Shown here: positions 45,501 through 58,300 of the stretch, piece after piece
How the letters are laid out: every line of letters starts with the position of its first letter
How positions within the stretch are numbered: the stretch's first letter is position 1
Assembly: GCA_964036155.1 (NCBI GenBank)
Contig: OZ038423.1
Location: 33,061,249 to 33,125,248, forward strand
Source of the DNA: Diploscapter coronatus
Taxonomy: Eukaryota > Nematoda > Chromadorea > Rhabditida > Rhabditidae
Reading direction: 5' to 3'
DNA: 64,000 nucleotides
The notes under the pieces: generated by a model
The model's input: the letters and a program-made list of their open reading frames with translations, nothing else
What the model was told of the DNA's origin: nothing
The model's database searches: none
Program-made: the position numbers and the translations under genes

Positions 45501-48500
45501 TGAATTCAACAATCAGGCCTCTTTTATTTCACACCCATTTTTCTTTTCCCCTACCCCTCTTCCCTATTATCTCCTCAAAAAGTGGATGTGGAATAGCAAA
45601 AGACCCAACAATCATTCTCTGCCTTCCTTCTTGATTGTAGAAAAAAGAACAGAAAGACTACCTGAATCTGCAATTCGCCCACATTGCTGACGAAGAACGA
45701 GGCAATGGCCACGGTGGAGAGCTGGTGGATGCAGGTTTCCGTGAGCGGCTGCATGCGGATCAGTTCCGAAAAGCAGCCAAACAGTTCTGCCACGCGCATG
45801 TAGACCGACTGGATGGCCGGCGAGCGATTGTTGCTACCAATCTTCCTGCGTCTCTTGCCTTCATCTATCGCTGCAAGTTGGCAATTTCATTTTTAAGAAC
45901 AATACCAAAGGACTTTTACTGAAAAACGGATAAACATGAATAGAATAAAGACGGATAAATATATGCGAGTAAAGGAGAAATATGGTAGGAAAGGGTGGTG
46001 GTGAAAGTAGGGGAAAATAGTATTAGCCAAAGCAAATTTTATCCGGCAATTAGCAATGTCAGTCTTTTATTTCACCCGTGTTATCCATCTTTTAGAACAG
46101 CCATTTCAAATTCTGCTTACTTTTCTTCTTGCTGTTCATGGCCCGAAAGAGACTGTCCGAGGCAGGGAAGATGACATGATTGAGGTACTGTCTGCCTATG
46201 TTGATGGCTCGCTCAATTGCATCCTCATTGAACACCTGCAATTCATTCTATTACATTCAATAGACACTAGGGCTGTGCAAAACTTCGCCTTCGAAATTTA
46301 TTCAATTTCAACCTCGCGCATTCCTGATCAACATACCTGCTTGGGCATTTTGTAGCTGGTGACAATGATCATTGCAATGCAGGCCGCTGCAATCGCTCTG
46401 CCAAGTCGATCCTCGACCAGCTCGCGCAGAGTCGGGTCATCGTCATCGTCCTGCAATTCAATCTATCTAACCCCCTTTCTCTGCATTCCTCTGCCCACCT
46501 CATCGAAGAGAGGTGGTACTTTGAGATGTGTCCCGTCAGCAGTGAGCACATCGCGCATGTTGCGTTCCATGATGGTCATCAATTTCATCAGTCTGTCAGT
46601 GGGCACCTGCAATTCTCCGCTCATCACAACCAATTCACTGGTTAGTTCTCTTGCCCTGTTCAGCTTGCTCCACCCCTTGAGTTTGACGGCCTCACACCGC
46701 AGGTCCTCGAGAATGCCCTTCTCGATGAGCAGCTCCGTGCCCACATCATCGTCCTCGTCGAATTCGCCCTCGGCCTTGGCCTTGTTGACGAGCGTGAGCA
46801 CGTCCAAATCCTCGATTTGGTCGAGAATCTGCTCCACGAGCGAGGTGAATCGAGTCAGCGAATCGTTCTCAGCCAGCACCTGCAACTCATTCATTTTCTC
46901 TTCCTTTCTTTCGACAGTCTCTATTTGTCGGCGTGTCGGAACGGAAATGCTGTTATGCGTTCCACTAAATAGGGAAGGTATTTCCCTAGAATGCTCTGGC
47001 ACTTTATGATATACCCTCAATCATTAATACACTACATCCCGATCAGGGGTACACGAACTTCGGCTTCGACTTCGAACAATTTCATATCAAAACTCCGTGC
47101 GTCCCTGATTCCGACATTTCGACAGCGAGTAATTATCATTCGTTCTGTTCTATTCCCTCGTTTCGTACCTCATTATTCCAGCACTCACTGTCGCTGTCAT
47201 CGTTCCGCTTCACTTTCTTCCTCTTCTCCATTCGCCTCTTCTGCCGCTCATTCCATTCGATGTCTCTTCGATGAATCACTGCAATTACAAGAATGGTTTT
47301 CTATCTTCCCCATTCGTCATCCCCTCACCTTCAGTAGGAGTGGGTGGTCTGTCATGAGTACTGTCATCCCGCTTCCTCTTTCTCTTCTCCTTCTTCTCGT
47401 AGAATTTGTTCTGTTCTCCATCACTGTTCGTGCCTTCATCTGCATACCCAACCATGTATCCCTCGCTGCTGCTGCCCTCTACATTCGTACTGCGTAGCTC
47501 CATCTCAGCAATCAGTTCGAGGTCCCTCTGCAAATTTCTTCGATCGTCCTCCCGTTCTTCTCTCACTTTGCCCACCTTTTCAGCCTGTTCTTCTTCGAGC
47601 GTCTTTGTCTTCATTCTCTTCCTTCTGCCTTCAGACGGATCGAAGTAGTCCGTGAGCGAGTCGAATAGACTCTCCACCTACAATTCTTCATTTCCTTCCC
47701 TTTTCCCCTTTCATCTCCTCACCATGTCTTTTTTCTTCCTCTGAGGAGTTGCTTTGGGCTGCTTGCCAACGCTCACCATCTGCTGTGTGAGCTGGCTCAT
47801 TCTGGTGGGATCTCTCGGCTGGTTTGTGTTCGGATCGAGTTGGGGAGGTGTTGGAGTTCCTGCAACTCGAGAAGAGTTCGTGAAATTGCAGTCTTAGAGA
47901 AGAATTCTGGATAAGACATACACCTGTTAAATAGGGGTAGGGATAGGGTATAAGGTAGGTTAGTTGTCTAGAGAGAGCTTAACTTATTGTGCTCAGCATC
48001 TTGAGAACAAATTACCTATCTTATCCTATTCCTACTCTTTCATGGGTTCATAAAATTTCATAAGTTTACGTCTTTTACAAGAAGCCCGAATTCTCACCAT
48101 ATTCGTCATGACCGACCGCTGCAGAGGTCGTCGGGTCGTGCTCCAAGTTGGTCGTGGGGAGCATCAGATGACGCTGAACAGAAGAATTCATTGAGGAATT
48201 ACGAAGAAAACGAAAAGCGATGGTAGAGAAGAAAGAAATGCGACGCGAAGAAAAAAGCAAAGGAATGCAGAAGCAGAGGGGAAGAAATGCAAAGAGAGGA
48301 AGTGGAAGACTGAAATGCCTAAAATTGAACAGAACAGTCTGCTCACATTCGGGAACCAGAAACATGTTCGTGAAGATTAGTGAATTCCGAATTCATTGAG
48401 ACGAGCGAAGAAAATTCAAATAGTGCGCGAGAAAATGAAAAATGAAAAGAGGAATAACGAATAATGAGAAGGAGAAACAATGAAGGCAACGTATTGTCTG

Positions 48501-50686
48501 CATTGTGTATTGTGATAACTAAATCTGTACCGAAGGGCCAGGGCCCAAATCCTCTTGAACAATTTGATCCTCGTTCTCCAGCAATTCCATTGCATGACTG
48601 TCGACATCAAGAGCCTACAATTTGAAGACAATTCGTAAATGTGGAGTGATTTTGTGAGGACGTGCGCTGTAGTTAGGACGCGTTCATGCTCCGCTCACGC
48701 TCATGAGCTGAAAAAATGGCACGCGAACGTGAGAGACGCAAAGAAGATATGCTCTTTTCCCCTCTCACCCTCGTGTGTCTTCTCTCCCTATCTCTAGCTA
48801 TAGGTTCGTCATTTACGAATTGCCGAATTGGGCGAATTGCAAAGGGGAATTACATTTGTGTTGCAGTTGACCACAGCCTTTATCAAAGCAGGCATTTGGT
48901 CGAGGTAAATGTCGTTTGTTTCCCTTTCTCCTTCGTGGAATCGATCCAATTTTGTGTGGCTGAAAATGGGCATTGTTTAGAAGGGAATTCGTCACTCTTC
49001 AACTGACATGTCATCGACATCGACTTGCATAAGAGCATTGCAGATGGCCTGCACAACATCCTTGTCTGTGTTCGCCAACAGAGCGGCTGTCTGTACTTCG
49101 TCTCGAGAAACACAGGGTATCTTGGAGAGGGACATATCTTCATTGGGGAAGGGGAGGAGGTTCAGATCTAATAAGTCGATTTGGATTCATTTAAAATTTA
49201 CAAAGAGAAATTACAGTTCGTCATTGAGTGGGTCGCGACAAGGGTGAGTGGGTTGCCCACAATCGAAAGCCTGTCCATCATTTCTCTGTGAGCCTGAATT
49301 CTTATTTCATTTCACTTAGTTCGATTTAGGGCTTAAAATTTGCGACATTCCCATGTTTAACATGGGAGCGTTGAAAACTTTAAGGCCTGTTCCCAAATTG
49401 AACCTGTTCAGCTTGGGCGTGTTTCCTCCTTTGTTCCTCGACAATCTTGGAGAGTTGTTCCTGTCGAATTCTTTCTGCCTCCTCCCTTCTTCTCTGTTCT
49501 TCAGCCTCAAGTCTCTGTTGCTCTGCCAGTCTAGCAGCTTCTTGTGCCTGTCAATTCAACTCATCCTCTCCTTCCATCCTAGCCTTCCCTTACCAATCTA
49601 AGCTGCTCCAACTTTTCCCGTTCTTCTCGTTCCCTCAATTCGAGAAGTCGTCTCTGTTCTTCTTGTTCCTAACAATTCGCCTCTATTTCTCTATTCAAAT
49701 TCATTTCCTTACCCTAGCCTGTGCCCTAAGCAAGTCCTCCCTCTGCTGCTGCAATAGCTGTTCTTGCTGTTGCCTGTATCTCCTCTCCTCCATCTGTCTT
49801 CTCTGCTCTTCGAGAAGTCGCTGTTGATGCTGCAATTCATTATTCTAATTTGTCTGAAGGAATTTCGACGAACAGTCAATTGGGCCTGCTGCTGCTGCTG
49901 CACTTGCGGCTGCACGAACACGCTGTTTCCCATCGACAATTGGGGATTGAGGAGTTGTTGCTGCATCGTCTGCAAATTGGCAGATTTGAATGAAAAGCGA
50001 GGGAAGACAGCAGATTTCTCAAAATTCGACTCGCAGAAAAAGTAGCACATCGTTTCGGGAGAAAGAAAGACGACATGCTCCTTTCCTCTCAATACGACAC
50101 GCTATTTTCTGCGGATTGGTTTGCGGGCCGAGTTTTGGGAAGTTTGAGTGAAGGAAGATCGACCTGTTGCTGTTGATGCTGAGTCTGTGTCTGTTGCTGG
50201 AAGATAGGCTGAATCTGCTGGGCTGCCTGTGTCTGCATCATCAGATATTGCTGTTGTTGGAAATCCAACATCTGCGAAACAAATTCACTTGGTTTTTCTC
50301 GGCAACATGTATTTGTCGTGACGACGTGAGTTATAGATAATAAAGTAAGGATGAAGGTAAGAAGAAATAGTGTGGGAAAAGTAGGTCATGTCATCACGAC
50401 ATAACGACAAATACGAATTCCCATTTTTCTCAGCACAATTTAGCTCCCTTCTAACCTGATTATTTCCATAGTTGACGTTGAACGGAGTGAAGTTGATGTA
50501 CGGCTGCTGAATGAGCATCTGCGGGTTGTACTGCCCCACTGGAGTCCCACTCACTCCGCTCCCACTCGCTCCCATCTGGTTGATCTGGTTGCCCATCCCC
50601 ATGTTCATATTGTTCTGCAATTCACAGCGCTTCATTTAGACAATCGATCCGTAGCTTTGAATTACCTGTAGTTGATGTGGATCCAT
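39526..50686 (-). CDS. scc-2: Cohesin loader SCC2/NIPBL (C. elegans SCC-2/PQN-85)
   Basis: SCC2/NIPBL loads cohesin onto chromatin with its partner MA2/SCC4. One long multi-exon gene of about 11 kb spans this region. It starts at ATG 50686 (MDPHQLQ, exon 50666-50686). The N-terminal part (49.2-50.6 kb) is Q/N/M-rich (QMLIQQ, QQQQYLMMQTQ), matching the PQN name, followed by a charged coiled coil (EEQRREEAERIRQEQL) near 49.4 kb. The middle (46-48.6 kb) is acidic and basic (RKRMKTKTLEEE, KRKRKRDD). From about 46 kb to 39.9 kb come the HEAT repeats, with near-textbook blocks: LLPENLNLIKRSFDNDKNF, ILQKPRIPIVQR, RYFDFDL, SSSIIQLYWKAVL, GLIPPYESIPTLIAMTTDP and SPSEAAKVYEKAVNRK. The end is acidic (EEEGDEEMADEAEV). 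Introns contain at least four foldback elements. Exon-level boundaries were not all fixed. Confidence 0.95.
40150..40235. repeat. Partial foldback related to family 1
   Basis: It contains GAGAAAGAAAAAGAGCATG and GCGGTTCGAAAAG, which match the centre and right end of the element at 14218-14353. It lies in an SCC2 intron and appears truncated at its left end. Confidence 0.55.
43798..43912. repeat. Foldback element, family 1 (copy b) in an SCC2 intron
   Basis: The left arm begins TTTCGCAAAACGTGACCCAC, then AGAAAAATAGTGC. The right arm reads GACACTTTTCTGCGGGTCG, then TTTTGAGAAGTCT. The centre carries GAGAGATTAAGGAGACATG. Confidence 0.85.
47935..48046. repeat. Foldback with TAGGG-like arms in an SCC2 intron
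   Basis: The left arm reads TAAATAGGGGTAGGGATAGG, then GTATAAGGTAGGT. The right arm carries ACCTATCTTATCCTATTCC. The loop is about 40 bp. It differs in sequence from families 1 to 4. Confidence 0.7.
48652..48760. repeat. Chimeric foldback fragment (families 1 and 2)
   Basis: The left side GTGAGGACGTGCGCTGTAG matches the family 2 copy at 63344. The right side AAGAAGATATGCTCTTTTC matches the centre of the family 1 copy at 62000. It lies in an SCC2 intron. Confidence 0.6.
50012..50144. repeat. Foldback element, family 1 (copy c) in an SCC2 intron
   Basis: It runs from ATTTCTCAAAATTCGACTCG, GCAGAAAAAGTAGCAC, to TATTTTCTGCGGATT, GCGGGCCGAGTTTTGGGAAG. The centre is AGAAAGACGACATGCTCC. Confidence 0.85.
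50310..50414. repeat. Foldback, family 2 in an SCC2 intron
   Basis: The arms GTATTTGTCGTGACGACGTG and TCATCACGACATAACGACAA flank the internal GAAATAGTGTGGGAAAAG, a core shared with 63344-63452. Confidence 0.8.
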
Positions 50687-51567
50687 GATGAATTAGTGCT
50701 AGAAGTGGTCGATTTGACTAATTGACGAGGCAGCTCTGTTCATTCAGGAATTGTGCAGAGGGAATGAAAACGAATGGTCGAATGGCTCTATCGATTTCGG
50801 GAAATTATCGATTGGTCGAATTGGTGTGTAGAGACAGAACGAGGGGATAGAAATTGATGCGATTTGGCAGAATGCCTTCTGCAACGTTACGAAGACAGAT
50901 ATCGAATATTAGACGAATTAAATCTGTCAATTCAATATGCAAAACTCTTCATCGAGAAGATGGAAGCGAAAAACGGGCAACGATTTTGGAGGTCAGAACG
51001 TTTATTGCCAGTGCAGATAGCGAGCCAAGTTTCGTATACTCGTTGCCGAGGAAGAAAGATTGCGGGAAAACTATGCAGGGGAAGACTCGATTTTTAATTC
51101 AAACTTTTCATGCTAGAGAAAATCCGAAGAAAACTTACTGGCTTTTGTGATTTGCCCAGTTTAATTCACGACTTTGAAGTGACGAAGAGACAACACGACG
51201 CCGAAAAGACAGTAAGCACTGGAAAAAGGGGATTAGCTGGTAGCTATTAGAAGTAGTGAAACTGAATATTTAGCACTTCGCAGAATCAAAATAAAACAAA
51301 TGATATGGCTACTTGCTTCAACAAACCTAAAGACAGCTTATGCATGGAAATTCATTCTCGTCACCAAGACTAACACCACACACTAAACTTTGAGACTTGT
51401 ATACTTTCTTTCAGATTTTCAAATTCAATAATTTATTGCACTTTGTCGTTTCATTTCAGGTAAAGAAATAACCTTTATTTTTACAGCTCTTTTTCTGCAT
51501 GGCTCGAGATCATTTTCGTTTTCGTTTCTGCCCATCGACCGATATGCTTCGAAATCGTCGAAAAGTC
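50687..51567. other. Intergenic between SCC2 and the secreted-protein gene
   Basis: No exon is supported. It should hold the SCC2 promoter; no clear trans-splice acceptor is placed near its start codon. Confidence 0.45.
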
Positions 51568-52329
51568 TCAGGTTTGATTTCCTTCTCTTCCTCTTGTGAA
51601 GGTTCCTCCTCTGTTGTCGTCTCTTCTATTGAAGTGAAAGTTGTTACCTGAAAATCATGCTACTTTCATTTTTAATCAAGATTGTCTGACCTGCAAAATA
51701 GCAGGAGTTTGAGTAGTTGTTGTGGTTGTCTGCAGGCGGGCAGCCCTTGTGCAAGTGCATCGGATGCTCGAAGTCCGCATGGCGAATGAATATTTCCGCA
51801 GGGGGAAAACGACGTGGCCATCCAGACCCAAAGCTCGTTTCGGACCTGCAAACATTGGTCAATTTCCTTCAACCCGAAAATAACTCGCCAGTCTGATTTT
51901 TCCAGTCCCATATTTCGAGCAGACAGCCCGGCCTCACAATGGCCACCATCGCTGCATCGTCGTACTAAAGCAATTCTTCTACCCTCTGCCAATAGTTGCT
52001 CACAAACTAACCATCGCTCCAAGCACTCCGTCCCCATTGACTTTGATCATGAACTTCTCGTGATATTCGTCCTCGAGACAGGACTCGAGTGAATGGAGCA
52101 CTGCGCAGCAGGCAGGGCAGATGGACGTGGCGTTGCAGTGTGTGGGGCTGATCATCGCCGAATGGACTGGGGGCAAGGGGAACAGGAGGGCAGTGGAGAG
52201 GAGAAACAGACAGAGCGGAGTAGTAGGGATGCTGGAGATGCACAATGACAGGGATAGCACTGGCTGCAGAGGTGGCAGAACTACGGGCAGAGGGCTGTGC
52301 ATTCTGCCATTATGAGCCAATCTGAACAT
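51568..52329 (-). CDS. Unrecognised small secreted or membrane protein
   Basis: Four exons keep phase: 52012-52329, 51885-51964, 51691-51845 and 51568-51647 (about 210 residues). I do not recognise the family. The N-terminus is a long hydrophobic stretch (LPVVLPPLQPVLSLSLCISS to FPLPPVHS), which fits a signal peptide or anchor. A cysteine-rich block follows (HCNATSICPACCAVL, LESCLEDEYHEKF), then VNGDGVLGAMYDDAAM, RPGCLLEIWDW, HLHKGCPPADN and SCYFAG. The end is basic, Gly/Arg-rich and without cysteine (RRDDNRGGTFTRGREG). Two N-glycosylation motifs (NAT, NQT) occur. The cysteine pattern resembles small secreted nematode domains but fits none I know. The start is uncertain: ATGs at 52302 and 52437 are also in frame. 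An alternative C-terminal frame is open but less phase-consistent. Confidence 0.6.
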
Positions 52330-53075
52330 TTCCCGTACGAATGCATCAAAATCAATTCGCTGTTTATTTAGAGGAAGTGAAAAACAAAGAGAGGGACTAT
52401 CTGTTAGGAGATGAGCAGTGTATTCGAGTTGTGACATTCGATATTCGATAGCGTCGAAAACTTGGAGTGCGAAAAATTCGATTCCAAACAGCTAAGTCTA
52501 CACACTCAGTCATTCACAACAAGATACTACTTGCTCCGAAAGAGATCGATAGAAAAATGATAAGCAGGATTGCACCGATGAAAAGGAATATTTTTGAGCG
52601 GAAGACTGAGGATTTTTGAGGAAGTGGAAAAAGTCTTCTGGCAAGAAACAGCAGCTCTTTCCTCTTCACTGTTGTTTGACCTCGCTAACACTTCTCAATT
52701 TCTTCGTCTTTTCAACTCCGTTTTTTCCCGCTTCTTATGTCTCTCCTTCTCGTGAATATTACACTTGATTCCACACGTTCACTTGGATAAATGATTCTCG
52801 ATGAAAAGTGGCTATTGAATGATAGCATCACAATCACTATATTATCATCCAATTCACGACGAGAAAATGCAACTCCATCAATTTCGAACATTTCCTATAT
52901 CAAACGTAAGGAATTTTTATGTGAAAGAAACCAAAGAAAAACATTGAGATCATATAGTTCACCAATTCGAATTCGAAATTTGGGAGTTCGCATATTCTTC
53001 GATCTTTGGAGCTTCAAAAGACTTGGCAATCAAATGCAAATTTACCTAAATTCGACAACATTTAGCATAATCTGT
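52330..53075. other. Intergenic upstream of the secreted-protein gene
   Basis: The in-frame N-terminal extension of the secreted-protein gene could reach 52437. No other exon is supported before the nuclear receptor stop at 53076. Confidence 0.45.
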
Positions 53076-55384
53076 TTAGCTTGAATGACTGCTCTGACAG
53101 CTCGTCGTCACAGGCACTTCCTCCTCATTCTTGACCTCCTTCCAGATTGTACCCGAGACGTACACGAACGAGATGATTTCGTGCATAGCGGTGACTGCAT
53201 TCAGCAGCGACTCCAGGAGAAACATGACATTGCCGATTTTGACTGAGAAATCGACTCCTGCAATATTGAAATGAGCAGGAAATACTCTCCTTTGCCCCTC
53301 AAAAATACTCTTGCAGAGGGAGAGGAGAGGAGTACCCGCGGGAATTAACCACTGTGCTCTGCGTCTCTGCAACGTGTGTTCCATATTGCGCCCTTCGCGG
53401 ATACGCGTTCCGCCCCCTCAGCAAATATTTTTCCGAGACAATGAAGAGTATGAGAAATGAGATGAATTCCCCTACCAACTGCCTCGAGGGAATGAGCCAA
53501 TTCTGCGAACATTGCGTGACGAGAACGCTCGGCTGCAGGCAGACGCTGCATAGGGGCTACTGAAAGAAGGACGAAGAATTAGTAAATTTAGAATAGAAGA
53601 AAATGAACTCACCTGACTGAGACAGGGAAACATAGAAGAGAATGGCTGAGTCTGTTTCGTCCAAATGAGCACTTTGAATGGTTCGAGCACAGGATTGCAC
53701 GAGTGTGGAGAAAGGAGATGAGCAGAGTCTGAAAATGCAGCTATTCTTCATTCAGTGCTTTGAGCTGTTCGGCGTCTTTTTTTTCTCGAAAAAAATGGCT
53801 ATATATAACTTTTCCATCAATACATTATTTTAAAAATATTTCTTCACTGAAATATTGGTAAAAATATCCCCGATAATATGAACAAAATGTTCAAAGACTT
53901 TTACGTAAAGTTAGAAAAAAATTGAGTTAATTTTAGAGCTCTTCGTCGGACAAAACAAAGCATTGTATCATTGAATCAAGTGAATTGACCTGGCGAGCGA
54001 GGCCGGCTCTGAGACAGTGGGGTCTTCCATGAAGAAGAGTGAAATGTAGTGCTCGTTGAGTTCGACAAAGGACCGATTGGGCAGAATGAGTCTGTCGAGT
54101 TGAATGCCGCCTCCTCGCGCTGTGCAGAAGAGTGTCTCGTGCAGGAAGTACATGAGGAAGATGTCACGAACCGGAGGTTCCTCAAAACACATCAATTTGC
54201 ATTCAGACTTCTCAAAACGCGACCCGCAGAGAAAATAGTATATCTTAGCGAGAGAGAAAAGAAGGCATGCTTTTTTCCTCTCTCGATACGCTATATTATT
54301 TTTTCTGTGGGTCGAGTTCTAAGAAACCGGTTTGCATTCCATTTTCTATAGAGTGTGACTGATATGACTGACCAGATCGCACCAATGTGCACAGACGAGA
54401 ATATCGCTGTCGTTGTCGAAGATGAGCTCGCGAATGAGCGAGTGGCTATTCGCCAGACACCGGAATATCTCGAATTCCTCTTGCAACGCGTGACGCAAAC
54501 TCGAGAATATCGTGCGCTGGAATTCGAAATTGGACTTTGATGTACTCTGTGTCTTTACCTCATTTGGCATGGGCATAGGTGGTTCGTTGTGGAGTTCTCG
54601 CCTCAAGTGGAGAATCCTCTCGACGATCGTCCCATCCACTCCAGGCTGTTGCTGCAGCTGTGCCTGCTGTGCAGCAGCAGCAGCAGCCAGAGCCCTGGCC
54701 CGGTCCCTCACAGCTCCACTCAGCGGCAGAAAGGCCGGTGCAGAAGATCGTTTGGCCCGCACTTCCTGGGGCAGCATTCCCACAGCCAGGCACTTCGTGA
54801 AGCGGCAATATCGGCAACAGCCGCCCTTCTTCGATGGATCTACAAATCTGTCTTTAACCAAATGCACTTGATATCCAAGCTAATCATAGACCGGGCAAGG
54901 AATCAGAAAAGCTGGACAATTTTTCTGCTACAAGCATGATACGATTTTGAATAAGCCCTTCTAGAATTAGGAAATTGGAAAGAGTCTAACCGTAAATGAC
55001 AGAGCATTTTCTCGTTAAGCAGTAGTAGACCTTCTGATCAGAAATACTTCTTCGAACTGAAAATATAATGACTTTACACTACAGTATTCTTTCATTCTTC
55101 TATTTATCGGTGCTGAGTCTCGAGAAGGATAAACCCTTCTTTAGCCCAAAGACTGGACTAGTCGAGAGGCATTTCGAGGCCTTCGTTCAGGCAACTCGTT
55201 GAAATTATTCGTAAAGTGTCTACAGTAAGAAAAAAGACCATCTGTCAGACTTACAGAAAGCGCCGCAAGCGGCACAGGAAAGACACCCGAAGTGGAAGCC
55301 CTCTGCGCGATCAGCGCAGACTAAACAACGCAGATCTTGGGGAATGCCGTCCACTGGCGGAGGGAGCATACTGAAATTGGACAT
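53076..55384 (-). CDS. Nuclear hormone receptor, nematode-type
   Basis: This is a ligand-regulated transcription factor. Eight exons keep phase: 55255-55384, 54991-55056, 54559-54851, 54373-54516, 53990-54180, 53613-53728, 53476-53559 and 53076-53257 (401 residues). The DNA-binding domain is complete: first finger CLVCADRAEGFHFGCLSCAAC, then GAFFRRSI; second finger CLTRKCSVIY to CCRYCRFTKCLAVGML. The FHFG and CAACGAFFRR forms are typical of expanded nematode receptor families. A linker with an alanine run and glutamines (RALAAAAAAQQAQLQQQ) precedes the helical ligand-binding region (LRHALQEEFEIFRCLANSH, DIFLMYFLHETLF, DFSVKIGNVMFLLESLL). Upstream in-frame ATGs at 55479 and 55582 could lengthen the N-terminus. 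A family 1 foldback lies in the intron 54181-54372. Confidence 0.92.
54206..54328. repeat. Foldback element, family 1 (copy d) in the receptor intron
   Basis: The left arm reads ACTTCTCAAAACGCGACCCG, then CAGAGAAAATAGTA. The right arm reads TATTTTTTCTGTGGGTCG, then AGTTCTAAGAAA. The centre is GAGAGAAAAGAAGGCATGC. Confidence 0.85.
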
Positions 55385-58300
55385 CTTGATAGAGGGGGGA
55401 ATGAAGGTGTATGAAGACTTGAATTTAGAAGCAGAGTTTGGCCAGACAATCGTTTTGGTCTGAGACAGAGACAGCGACATTGTAGACTGTGAGAAAAAGC
55501 GAGCAAAGTTACAAGAATGGGAAAATGGAAAATTCTCAAGGATCATTCCACATTTGAACTCTGAAAAGCTTGAAGAGGCCAACAGATCAGACTTACTTCT
55601 TCCGCATTCGGGCTGCTATTTCGGTTATGAGAGCGATCAGAGTCATAGAATGTCTAGAGACTAAATGAAGGAATGTTAGAAGCGGCTGAGTGAAAGCAAG
55701 TCCATTTTGGGTGGAAGAGAGGGTTTAAATACAAGAAAGTTGCCGACACAAAAAGCAACTAAGCTGTTGAAGTTGGGGAGATGGGCTAATAGTCAGCCCC
55801 CTTCAGTCCTTTTATCAAGTCGTTATCCTTGCATCTTGCATTCCTCCTTCCAGGCTCATCTCATATCATTCACATGCAATTCCCGCTTCATCTGTGTGCA
55901 GTTAATTTGGCTCCGCCTCCTCTTTGGACAGGAAATACGCAGCGAGTATTGAGGAAGAAATACACGAAATTTCATAATCACGAAGACTTGTTTGAGGCAG
56001 GATTTGCGAGGGTTTGGGGGCTGTTTTGAAGTTGATTCAGATCTTTCTCTTCTCTGTGTAATAGCATTTAATTCACTTCCGTGTGAATTTCGTAAATTCG
56101 ACTGATTATTACCCTCTCTGTCTTCCTAATCATTTCCTTATTTGATATCAAAATTTCGACAGGGAAGACATGAAAGTATTCCCACATGAAGGGTTGCTTC
56201 TTATGCGGCAGACGGCTTGGATTGAATTACTAAATTGAGCGTATTTCGCAGATTAAGCCCTTGTTTCGTAGTTTCGAAAGCAGAGATTAAGCACGTCCGA
56301 ATCATGTGCTATTTTTAGGCCTTTGATGATTTCATTGCTTCCAAAAATAGAGCTTTACGAATGAAAATATTTGTGAGCTGGAAGTAAATTACAGATTCAT
56401 CATGATTATTTTGTGAATTTTTAATTTAGGGAAGGTAAAATTTGGTTAGCGTTTTGCCTTTCCAACATTATCCGGTAATCTAAATCCATGTGAAAATCTG
56501 CTTTCCTAATGCGACTTTTCGCAGGACTCGAATTGGAATGCGATTTAGCTGCAATAAATCTGCTGACTTCTCTCCTCTTCAAGGTGGTTCTTCCCAATGC
56601 CTCTCAAATTCCATCCAGCCAAGTACCATTATATCATTTAATAACTATAACTTGCTCGATTTCGATGTTTTTTCTCATCGAATTTATCCACTTATTGACT
56701 TATCGCAACGCTAATCATGGCAAGTCCTCCACATTATTCTACGCCGAAAAATTCGTATTCTCAATTTTAATGCGATTTAAGATGTGTATTTCATGAAGAA
56801 AATTAGCACAGAATTTGATGAAATTACTTGTCACAAATAGCTTCATAAAAATTAGATTTCTTCCCAAAGTTTTTGCGCAAAGTTGAAAGCCTTTTGCAGC
56901 AGATAGATAGTCTGTTAGATTAACGATGGAATAAGGGGAGAAAGAGGAAGTGACTGTCTGATGGATGACTGAATGAGGATTTGCAACAAGGAAATTCGAA
57001 AAGGAAGTTGTGAAAGTCTTGTACGTTTTTAAAATCTGAATGACTCACCAGCAGCTGCAGAATGGAGTGCCGAACCACAAATAGGACTCCGAAGTCGGTG
57101 TCAAATAGGGGAAAAACTGGCGATGGCATTGCGATAGAGACAGGGGATAGCAAGCGTACATTCTGAATGGAAATTGCTGATGGTTGGAATAAATGAAAAT
57201 GTCAAAACAATTAGATGCAAGTGTATTGTCAATGGCCGATAACTTGAGACAAAATAAATTATGCACAGGCTACGAATATGAAAAGTGCATGGAGGATTTA
57301 CAAATAGTCGTCTACCTAAAGCCAGTGTCATTTAATTCGTCTCAAGTAGTCGGTCATTGACAATAGCTGATAACTGAGACAGCAGCTATATGACAGAGGG
57401 CTTAACTAGGGGACATTCTATCAGTTCTTGAAATGCCGTCTGTTATTTAGCAACTGTCGATAGCTGACTTTATATAGAATAGTCGGAAGCAGAGCTCGAG
57501 CTGCTTAGCTTTGAAAGGGAATTTTGATGACTTTCAATTAGCCCCAAGAGATAATGATAAGAGGGGGAGGAGCAGAGATAATAAACTTCTTCTGTCCAGG
57601 AGTTGCTTCTCATTTAATTCGCTCTTTTGCCTACTTTCCCAGGTAAATCTGCCCCTTCTGTCTTGTGTCTTCCCGCCCACATCCTCCCTCTTCCTTTTCA
57701 AAGTAACCCTTCTCCAAAGCAATGGCCTAATAATATGTGGCTATGAGGGAATAAAAACGGCTTATAAAAGGATCGCGCATCGGCTGTAGACTCGAAGCAA
57801 AGCTTTCACCCACACCTAATCCGAGTCAATAAGTCCGCTTAAGCTCTCAAAATAGACGGATCGTTAGTCGCTTATCGCGGAAAAGTTGCTTCATAACAAA
57901 GGATAAAGGGGAACTGTACAACTGCACGGAATAGACGGAATAAATACAATTGCAAAGAATTGCAGAGACAGTCATCATCTCTGATTAGAACTTACATTTC
58001 TGTGGAGTGAGTTTCATCGAATTGTCCTGTATCTGCCCTCTTCTAGAATTTGCTGCTATTGAGCGACTGCGTTGATTTCACCTTCTTCTGAAAATTCACG
58101 GAACTAGTTGTGCAAGTGTAAAAAAACAAATGTGAATATAGATAGAGGCTCATTCTATTCCTTTATTCACTTTCTCTAATCTCTCACCTTTCTCGCCAGT
58201 GTCGCCTATCGGACACTGCTCATTTACTCTACATCTTTCGGTTGAAGGTACTTTGTTACCAAAGACGAGATAGTATGGGAAAAAATGAAAAAGGGGGAGA

